A stretch of DNA of 64,000 bases from Sweltsa coloradensis (Eukaryota > Arthropoda > Insecta > Plecoptera > Chloroperlidae), in the NCBI GenBank assembly GCA_024449915.1, contig JAMZAV010002233.1, positions 1 to 64,000 on the forward strand, given 5' to 3'. A program made the translations under genes and the position numbers. The notes under the pieces are model-generated. The model worked only from the letters and a program-made list of their open reading frames with translations. It made no database searches and was not told the origin of the DNA. Below are positions 56,405 through 64,000 of the stretch, piece after piece (position 1 is the stretch's first letter; every line of letters starts with the position of its first letter).

Positions 56405-56472
56405 TATATCATTCCTTCTAATAGCGATTATTTTAAATTTTTAGACAGACGTTTACGTGTTATATCGATGTA

Positions 56473-57890
56473 CGTATTGAAATAACATTTAAGACTTTTA
56501 CTTCATTTTTATAAAATTAAATAAAACAACTTCAATTGACAAAAACCTAGTGATCGGATTTTGACAAGACCTCTTTCAAAAAATTCATCGGACTGTTTAG
56601 ACAAGAAATAAATAAACTTTCTAGATAGAAAGTGCACAGAACAAAAATTTATAGATAGGGTAATATGCATGGTAGGGCCTATGTGTTTTCATCTAAAATA
56701 CGCGCTTTTGACGTGCGGATGAGCCGTGAAAAACCTCACGTTATGCTGTAAAATTTTGTTCAGTGCTTTTTCTATCGAGAAAGTTAACTTATTCTTGTCT
56801 TATTAGTTGGATGCATATTTAGAGAGAATTCTTGTTGAAATCCGATCAGTAGTTTTTTATCAATTGAAGTTGAGAAGACTTAAAGTTGTAGATAATTTTG
56901 TCATTTATAATGCGTAACTTGTTATAACAAGCTAACGGGTTCTGTTAAAAAATTCGAGATAATTGCCATTAGAAGAAATGATATGTTTGCTAAATATTAT
57001 TTCTCTTAAGTGTTGTCCAAATCTAGGTGCCCGTTAGGGCACCGCAGACAAGCCGCGGTGCGCTACACACTCAGGCACCTTATACAGCAAGCAGAGTTGG
57101 GGTGATTTCGAGGTGTCACCCAGCCGTCCTGAAACGTGATGTGAACTTGAAAACTATCAAAATCGAGGGGATTTAGGTATCCGACAACACATGCCAAATT
57201 TGGTTTGGGTACGAGCATTCCTTCTTGGTGAAAAAATGACTTGAAACATGCTCAAAATCACGGATGTTAGTTAAGTTACTACTGGCTACTACTACTATCT
57301 AATTCGTCAGTTTCAATTGCCCAGCGATTCTGACCAAACGGGTGGGCCTACAACGTTCATATTTTACATGGACATTAAGGTAATAGTGATGTAATTCCCT
57401 TTGAAAGAAAAAGTAAAAAAAAAAGGCTGGAAGGCTTCCAAATAAAGGTTTTAAAATTTGCCTTATACAGGCATACAATCAACAAGTAACTATAGTTACG
57501 TTACGTGACAATAATCGCCTACATTGTTTACAAAAAGCAAGTCTTTCGACCACTATATTTTTTCATTCCATTGTTAATTGGTAATACCATAGTTATATTT
57601 ATTTATCAGATGCATATTACAACAGAGTACAAATACTCCACAAGTGCAAATCATAGCATTACCTAATGGATAGAAAACATAATAATAGACATTAAAATAT
57701 ACAACACAAAATAATACATTTAACTCATTAAACATGTGAAATTATCAATTTAAATGTGAAACTATCAAAATTATTAACATTAAAAATGAATTAGAGATAT
57801 TCTTGAAAGAAAATAGAAGAACAATTTTATATGAAAGAAGATACTAATGGAAATAAGCTAGTGAGTAAATTACGTTAATATCCTAATGCT
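56473..57890. other. Gene-free stretch between the tandem duplication and the RT element
   Basis: AT-rich sequence without a recognised gene. The right part (about 57590-57890) is probably the 3' UTR of the minus-strand retrotransposon, containing AT-rich sequence before its end. Confidence 0.45.
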
Positions 57891-57897
57891 TGAGTGA

Positions 57898-59870
57898 TCA
57901 CAGATTTAAATTTAAAAATATTTTGAGAGTAGAGATCAATGTCTGTTCCTTCAAGAGGTTTTTAAACATATTAAAAGAATGCTGTAATCTGTTGATGCAT
58001 GAATTTTTATGGAGGTCGAGATGACTTAGGGCTGGTTGAAAAGTTTTGTGAAGGCGTGTATGTTTGGGAGGTATATGAAAATTTAATTTGCCAAGAATTA
58101 AACTAGTGTTTGTTAAATTATTTACAATTTTGTAAAGGTAAACCATGTCGGAATAGTTCCTTCGGTTTTCTAATGTCATTAGGTTAGCATCTTTACAAAG
58201 TTGTGCATAATCTACTCTATGATACAGAATGTTACTTTTTATACATTGATGTTTTATGAAACACTGTTGGACCCTTTCTACATTATGAATTTTGGTGATT
58301 TGATATGGGTTCCAAATAGAGCTAGCATAATCTAAATGAGGCCTAACAAGAGAGAGGTACAACTTTCGCATAGTGGTTTTGGAGAATTCTTTAGAGCAGT
58401 TTCGTCTTAAGAAACCAAGCAATCTAAATGATTTCGGAATAATGTTAGAAAGGTGATTCGAGAATGAAAGATCATGAGATATGATGACACCTAAATCCTT
58501 GACTTTCGTGACTCTTTCCAAAATCTGATCATTGAGACTGTAGATATGAAATTTAACATGTTTTGTTTTTGTTGTAAACGTAATGACTGCACATTTAGAT
58601 ACATTAAGTTTAAGCTTCCATGTTCTGCACCATTCTGCAAGCGCGTCCAGATCTGACTGCAGGCATGCACGGTCAGCATCTCTTCGTATTGGACGATATA
58701 TCTTAAGATCATCAGCAAACATTAGACAGCTTGATGACATAAAACAAGACGGTATGTCATTCACAAACAGGGTAAAGAGTAGTGGACCCAAAATTGAACC
58801 TTGCGGCACTCCAGATGTTACACTTTCAGAAGATGATCTTATTGTATCAATGACAACTGACTGAGTTCGTCCAGTAAGGTAGCTTTCAATTAATTGATGA
58901 ATTTTACCGGTAATTCCATAGGATTTTAATTTAAATAGGAGAAGATCGTGATCAACACTGTCAAAAGCTTTACTGAAGTCCGTGTAAACAGCATCAACTT
59001 GAACACCTGAGTTTAAGGACGTTGCAATATCGTGGGTGAATTCAGTAAGATTAGTAACAGTTGATTTTCTTTTCATAAATCCATGCTGACTTGGTGATAT
59101 GTAGTCTGCCACATGATTATTTAATCTTTTAGAAATGAGACCTTCAAAAACTTTTGAAAATATGGCTAATAACGAAATAGGCCGGTAATTAGTCACTGAG
59201 TTTTTTCTTCCTTTCTTTAAAACGGGTGTAACGTTAGCATTGTTTCCATCGTGAGGGAAACGTTCCTTCATTTAAAGCACAGTTAAATATTTTTGAAAGT
59301 GGAATAGATAATGCATTTCTACAGTGTTTGATCACATTTACCGGTATTTGGTCTGGCCCAGGCGATTTTCCATTAACAAGTTTGCCAAGGCTATCTTTCA
59401 CTTCTTCACAAGAAACATTGAAACTGGACAGTTCACTATCAATCTGGTCAAAGAGATTAGGTAGAACCACATTTCCTTGTGATTTCGGAGTGAAAGTTGT
59501 TTTAAAAAACTCCGAAAAAAGGTGGCAGCACGATTCTACACTTTTCGCAGTAATACCATTATATTTCACTTCAGTAGGTATCCTCCTTGATCTAGTTTTT
59601 TCTCTTGACAAAGCTCCACAATAATTTGGGGTTTTCTGGAATTTTTGCTTCAATGTTGTGAAGGTATTGACGATATTTCATGTTTTTTAGTTGTTTGAAG
59701 TTAGTTCTTTGATTTTGGTGATCAACTTTATGACAATCCAAACCGGTTCTTTTGAACATTTGATGAGCTCTGTTCTTACGTTTTAATGCCGCAAGAACAT
59801 GTTTATCGTACCAAACTGGATATTTATTCTTTTTGACTTTTGTCACTGGCACTGTTCTGGATATTGTTGC
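57898..59870 (-). mobile_element. Non-LTR retrotransposon, Jockey/CR1-type reverse transcriptase, 5'-truncated
   Basis: Three overlapping frames on the minus strand (59592-59852, 59234-59653, 57898-59271) form one reverse transcriptase broken by two frameshifts. Motifs in order are WYDKHVLAALKRKNRAH, SPGPDQIPVNVIKHC, NYRPISLLAIFSKVFE, YTDFSKAFDSVDHDLL, SGVPQGSILGPLLFTLFVND and FADDLKIY (catalytic Asp-Asp intact), then SLVRPHLDYASSIWNPY. The AP endonuclease half is missing, so the copy is 5'-truncated at about 59870. The Jockey/CR1 group is judged from motif style; the exact clade is not determined. The largest intact piece is 457 aa, suggesting fairly recent insertion. Confidence 0.9.
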
Positions 59871-59971
59871 GTTTAAAAATAATAAATCAATTAAATCGAC
59901 TTTGATAAAATTATTATATTTTAATTTTTAACAAATAATTTTGCAATGGAACTTGAAAAAGTAATGAGATC

Positions 59972-60386
59972 CCACACATAACAAAAACTTGTAAAAATAC
60001 AGCCAAACCTTACACACTCAAAAGAAATGAGATCTAAAAAAAGGGCCAAGCTCATCTACCCTTCCACATTTGCGCATTCTTAATTCATAAACGTACAGTG
60101 TCCCGTAACAACATCCTTGAAAAGCTTGGCAAAATAGAATTTGCATGACCATTACGTTAAAATTAATTAGAAAAAAGAATTTGGATGAACTATTACGTTT
60201 AAATTAATAGTTGCAAATTCTATTTTGCCAAGCTTTTCAAGGATGTTGTTACGGGACACTGTACGTTTATGAATTAAGAATGCGCAAATGTGGAAGGGTA
60301 GATGAGCTTGGCCCTTTTTTTTAGATCTCATTTCTTTTGAGTGTGTGAGGTTTGGCTGTATTTTTACAAGTTTTTGTTATGTGTGG
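59972..60386. repeat. Near-perfect large palindrome upstream of TARDBP
   Basis: Left arm 59972-60146 and right arm 60212-60386 are reverse complements over about 175 bp. I see only one substitution and one single-base indel. The 65-bp spacer itself holds an imperfect direct repeat (CATTACGTTAAAATTAATTA / TATTACGTTTAAATTAATAG). Confidence 0.95.
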
Positions 60387-60511
60387 TAAACTGGTAATGA
60401 ATAGGATAAGAGTTGGAGCGTGATCATTGTTGAGCCGTTCACCAGGCGTCAACTTGCGAAATGAGAATGCTTGTCCATCAGTTCGATTCGCGGCCACTTG
60501 CCGGCGAGCTG

Positions 60512-60523
60512 TGACGTCACGTG
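60512..60523. promoter_or_regulatory. CRE/E-box overlap upstream of TARDBP
   Basis: TGACGTCA (60512-60519) is a full palindromic CREB/ATF site and overlaps CACGTG (60518-60523), an E-box. They lie about 140 bp before the start codon, in a GC-rich patch. A promoter role is inferred from position. Confidence 0.45.
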
Positions 60524-60652
60524 AGGCTTCCCTATAGGCCTACAGGATTATTGCCCGCTGGACCCCAACAACAAAACGCACACGCATTCAGGTAGTGTCG
60601 TATGTTGTTTCAGATCACACTGGAATCTAACGGCTTTAAGGTGACGGGTGAG

Positions 60653-62092
60653 ATGAGCACCTATCTTCAAGTTGCCGAGGATGAAGGCGAAGAGCCGATT
60701 GAGCTTCCGACGGAAGACGATTCCACATTGTTACTCACAACGTTGGCTGCACAGTTTCCGGGAACATGTGGCCTAAAGTATCGCAATCCGGAATCAAAGG
60801 CAATGCGTGGAGTGCGCCTTCTGGAAGGCAGGCTTAGCCCACCAGAGAGTGGCTGGGGAAACTGTGTATACTACTGTGTGTTCCCCAAAGAAAACAAACG
60901 GAAATCCGATGACCGACTCGAGAACTCGACGGCAAAAACAAAGCGTATGGAGACGAAACTAAAATGTTCCGATCTGATTGTTCTGGGTCTGCCGTGGAAA
61001 ACGACCGAGCAACAGCTCCGTGAATATTTTGAGTCATTTGGGGAAGTGTTGATGGCCCAGGTAAAGAAAGATCTCAAGTCCGGCCAGTCGAAGGGGTTCG
61101 GATTCATACGCTTTGGGAGTTACGAGGCGCAGATGCGAGTCCTCGGTCAGAGGCACACGATTGACGGACGGTGGTGCGACGTAAAGATTCCGAGCTCGAA
61201 GGAAGGCGAAGTTCAACAGGTGCCGTGCAAGGTGTTTGTCGGCCGGTGCACGGAAGACATCGCACAAGAAGACCTGCGTGAGTATTTCTCAAAGTACGGC
61301 GAGGTAACCGACGTTTTTATCCCTAGGCCGTTCCGGGCTTTTGCATTTGTCACTTTCCTCGACCCGGAAATAGCCCAGGGTCTTTGCGGAGAGGACCATA
61401 TTATCAAGGGGGTTTCCGTTCACGTCAGCAACGCCGCGCCAAAGGGCGACCCGAATGGCCGATCGTACGGTTACGGTTCTCAACCCATGCCCTCCGGTGG
61501 TGGGCGTAACCAATCTAGACAGCCAAAAAACTTGTCAGGCCCCTATGGTGGGGGGGAGAATCAACGTCATTACCACCAACATCCCAACACAGGGATGACC
61601 AACCCGGCGTGGAGTCAGGGTGGGCCCCAAGCCCGTGGGAGTATTGATATGCCGAACCTCCAAGCGCTGGGAATCACAGGTCAGGGGTCTCAGGGTTCCT
61701 CCCAGAACTTATCCAACGCTCTCGGTATGGGCACGTTCAATCTCGGCGCTCTACCCATGAACCCCGCTTTAGTCGCGGCCGCGTTGAACCAGGCGGGGTG
61801 GGGCTTAATAGGCAACCTTCAGAACCAGGCGTCGGCACAGCAAGACGGGCAGGGGTTTGGTAATCAGGGACCAGGGTTCAATAACCAGGGCCCCGGGGGA
61901 CAGCAGCCGGGGGCACAGCCCGGAAGTCAAACCCCAACACAATCCCAGGGGGCTTTCTTGAGCTGGATGAACAACCCACAGGGCCAGGCGGGGGGTGACC
62001 CGTCACAGGGGCCCCCACAACAAGGGGGTAACACACAGCAGGGCCAGTGGCCACAGAACCGGAAGCAGGAGAGCTTTTTAAAATATGATTAG
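60653..62092 (+). CDS. TARDBP: TDP-43 (TAR DNA-binding protein), uninterrupted coding exon
   Basis: TDP-43 is a nuclear RNA-binding protein that binds UG-rich RNA and controls splicing and its own mRNA level. The ORF is open from 60602, but the ATG at 60653 ([18 protein letters not shown]) aligns with the human start, giving 479 aa. The order is an N-terminal oligomerisation domain, a bipartite NLS at about 82-98 (KRK...KTKR), RRM1 (LIVLGLPW 108-115, KGFGFIRF 147-154) and RRM2 ([10 protein letters not shown] from 193, RAFAFVTF 228-235). A long Gly/Gln/Asn/Pro-rich low-complexity tail follows. Within it [20 protein letters not shown] keeps the human alpha-helical segment. Human TARDBP splits this region over several exons, whereas here it is continuous. 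A TTTCAG at 60608-60613 could be the acceptor of a 5'-UTR intron. Confidence 0.97.
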   Translation: MSTYLQVAEDEGEEPIELPTEDDSTLLLTTLAAQFPGTCGLKYRNPESKAMRGVRLLEGRLSPPESGWGNCVYYCVFPKENKRKSDDRLENSTAKTKRMETKLKCSDLIVLGLPWKTTEQQLREYFESFGEVLMAQVKKDLKSGQSKGFGFIRFGSYEAQMRVLGQRHTIDGRWCDVKIPSSKEGEVQQVPCKVFVGRCTEDIAQEDLREYFSKYGEVTDVFIPRPFRAFAFVTFLDPEIAQGLCGEDHIIKGVSVHVSNAAPKGDPNGRSYGYGSQPMPSGGGRNQSRQPKNLSGPYGGGENQRHYHQHPNTGMTNPAWSQGGPQARGSIDMPNLQALGITGQGSQGSSQNLSNALGMGTFNLGALPMNPALVAAALNQAGWGLIGNLQNQASAQQDGQGFGNQGPGFNNQGPGGQQPGAQPGSQTPTQSQGAFLSWMNNPQGQAGGDPSQGPPQQGGNTQQGQWPQNRKQESFLKYD

Positions 62093-63950
62093 CGATAAGG
62101 ATACTGCTCCTTTGATATGTAGGCCTACACGCAATGTAATTATTATCCTAGGCTACAATCGTTTAAATTCCTCTAGTTAAGTATGGCCTTATGTCCAGAT
62201 ATCCCCTTTAAATCCCGTTATTCGTTGAATAATCTAAATCAAGTTGTGAGTAGCAATTCAAATGCCATATTTTTTAATTATTCCCTAAATCCTTTTTTCT
62301 ACTGCTGATTTTGAATATCGGGGGGGTGGGGATCAAGCTCAAGGAACGAAAGGAAGCTGTACGGTACCTGAATATATGTTCGTATCAAATGGACTACGGA
62401 TGGTATTTCAGTGTGATGAGACGAGGCTAGTAAATTATAAGTATTGTATAACTGAGGACTTTTGCACTCTTTGGATGCCTGTAAAAGACATTTGTGTGAC
62501 AACATTTGAATGGTTTTCAGTTGGCTTTGTGTCCACGGTGACTGATATGTATTAACAGCTACGTAGTAGAGAGTCTGTGAATGTCAAGTGGAGTGGGTTG
62601 TAAAGTACGTAGAGACCGGTTGGTACAGAAGTATTAACAGAGTTGACAGCTCATGGTTTTAAGCATTGACTTTTGAATGTAGGTACCGTAATAATATATT
62701 TGAAGTTTCTGATATCAGGCTAACACAACATTTAGGCTAAGTAAGTATGCAATAATCCAATCGGCCTATCAATTTTACGGATGTTTATTTATATACTTTA
62801 TTATTTATTTACAATTTTGTTGTCGGTAGAACTTTTCAAATTTGACGTAGGTTGCAGGCAACTTACTCATATTTTGATACAGCTCAATGGCTTGAACAAT
62901 GAACATAGGTGGCCTAACTAATTATTTTATTCTACGCCAAGGCCTATTACTAAATTACCAGGTACCTACAGGTAGGTACATTAGTTGTACATTGGTTTAA
63001 AAGAAAAGTACTTCAATCACGTAAGCCAAGTATTTTGGGTACCCTACCTTAAAAGATAACTTTCACATTGGTTTTCAGCCTTTAGCTACAGCCTAGCTAG
63101 GCCTATATTAACTTCATGTAGTCTCCCTACACAACATCTATCATTTTTATAGACTTTTCCATAGGCCTATTAATTGCCCAAGAATGCTTAGTATCGGAGC
63201 AGGTTTGAAAGATCACTCCAACGTATTAGTATGCATTAAGGACTAGTTCGGCCTATTAGCCAGCCATGCCCATTATTGCCACAAAATAATTTGAGAAGTG
63301 GGCCAACATAGATGTCTTAAGTTTTTGTTACAATCATGACTGTCACGACTCTATGTTTCACGCAAGTGCATTAAAGCCTCAAGTCTAAAGTATTCAAGTT
63401 CCGTATGCTTACTGCGTTGTCGGCGGGAGAAGGTGTATTGGATGTTTGTTAAGATTCAAGCGAGAACTGAATGAGAGGAGAAGGAGACGCAAACGAACGT
63501 TGGTTGGCTTTACCAAACGGTGGGAGAATCGTTACCTAGTAGCACGAAGCTACTTTCCAAGATGGCCGTTGGTCTCTTAGCTTCACCAACTTTATGTAGG
63601 AGTGCCAGAGTGAATTATCTTGTAACGCTGTCTTTGCACTAACAAGGGGTCTTATATTATAATGTTTTGAAATGTGTAAAGCCTAGAGTTGGCTACTTAA
63701 TGCCTAGTGTGTACCCAATAAATGGCAAGTATTGTATGCCTCAATGTAGATAATGTAATGAATCCCACCACCGTGAGGTAGAGCCAATCAATCATCCTTC
63801 CAGAGTTTGATGTAGGAGGGATGCTTCTTAGTTTTGAGTGGTTTCTAATTTATGATTGACATTTTTTGTAAGTTCTTAGAAAGTTTTAACTCCCTAACCT
63901 TCTCATGTAGTTTCAGTTGGAAATACATGATGAATAAAAGATTCACTTCA
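62093..63950 (+). other. TARDBP: TARDBP 3' UTR region
   Basis: About 1.85 kb follows the stop without other recognisable genes. AATAAA signals occur near 63719 and 63934 and could end the transcript. GT-rich stretches such as TGTGTGACAACATTTG near 62492 are candidate TDP-43 self-binding sites (inference). Confidence 0.45.
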
Positions 63951-64000
63951 GAATAGGCATGTCTGGTCCAAATGTATGCCTACGTTTTGCGGATGAGAAA

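Noticed and set aside
57898..59870. Host telomerase or domesticated reverse transcriptase
   Set aside because: The two frameshifts and missing 5' half indicate an ordinary dead retrotransposon copy.
60602..60652. Longer TDP-43 start at 60602
   Set aside because: The 17 extra residues precede the conserved start MSTYLQV and span a likely TTTCAG acceptor.

Overview
This window is animal nuclear DNA. Two genes have conventional GT-AG introns, intergenic and intronic DNA is AT-rich and full of transposons, and SINEs, non-LTR retrotransposons and foldback DNA elements are abundant. The gene set (KAT8/MOF, TDP-43, a nucleoplasmin-family histone chaperone, and a pseudouridine-phosphate glycosidase that vertebrates lack) together with the repeat types suggests a marine invertebrate. 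An echinoderm-like deuterostome is my guess; the species is not determined. The palindrome AGGCCT, usually inside TAGGCCTA, is strikingly frequent in non-coding DNA and rare in the coding exons.

Four host genes are supported. (1) Minus strand, about 0.5-22.7 kb: a pseudouridine-5'-phosphate glycosidase (PsuG) gene assembled from five exons with matching splice phases, plus a probable sixth. Its introns hold most of the repeats of the left third. (2) Plus strand, 22,973-24,367: a single-exon KAT8/MOF histone acetyltransferase, head-to-head with PsuG; the two start codons are about 230 bp apart. (3) Minus strand, 32,603-49,795: a complete five-exon nucleoplasmin-family gene coding for 169 aa, with a 15.3-kb second intron full of transposons. 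(4) Plus strand, 60,653-62,092: a TARDBP/TDP-43 homologue whose coding region is a single uninterrupted exon.

Mobile DNA: a decayed R2-group (restriction-like-endonuclease) non-LTR retrotransposon at about 8.2-12.3 kb sits inside a hAT-like element bounded by a perfect 8-bp target duplication (6,704-13,387). A Jockey/CR1-type reverse transcriptase lies at 57.9-59.9 kb (minus). Smaller fragments of other non-LTR elements lie at 2.9-3.7 and 44.8-46.1 kb. At least six hAT-like non-autonomous elements have exact 8-bp duplications. Several further foldback elements are flanked by TA; one of them, 2.2 kb long, can be compared with its own empty site because the target is tandemly duplicated. SINEs include a tRNA-Gly-like family, a 5S-rRNA-like element and a modular family ending in a conserved GTGGTGCATTATGACC segment.

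Functionally, KAT8 and nucleoplasmin act on chromatin, TDP-43 on RNA, and PsuG on breakdown of modified nucleosides. Nothing in the sequence ties them into one pathway. I found no convincing new multi-gene system. The most useful new observations are the two spliced genes invisible to ORF calling, a U12-like splice donor in PsuG, exon-piece duplications inside PsuG, a near-perfect 175-bp-arm palindrome just upstream of TARDBP, and a covarying hairpin shared by a repeat family.
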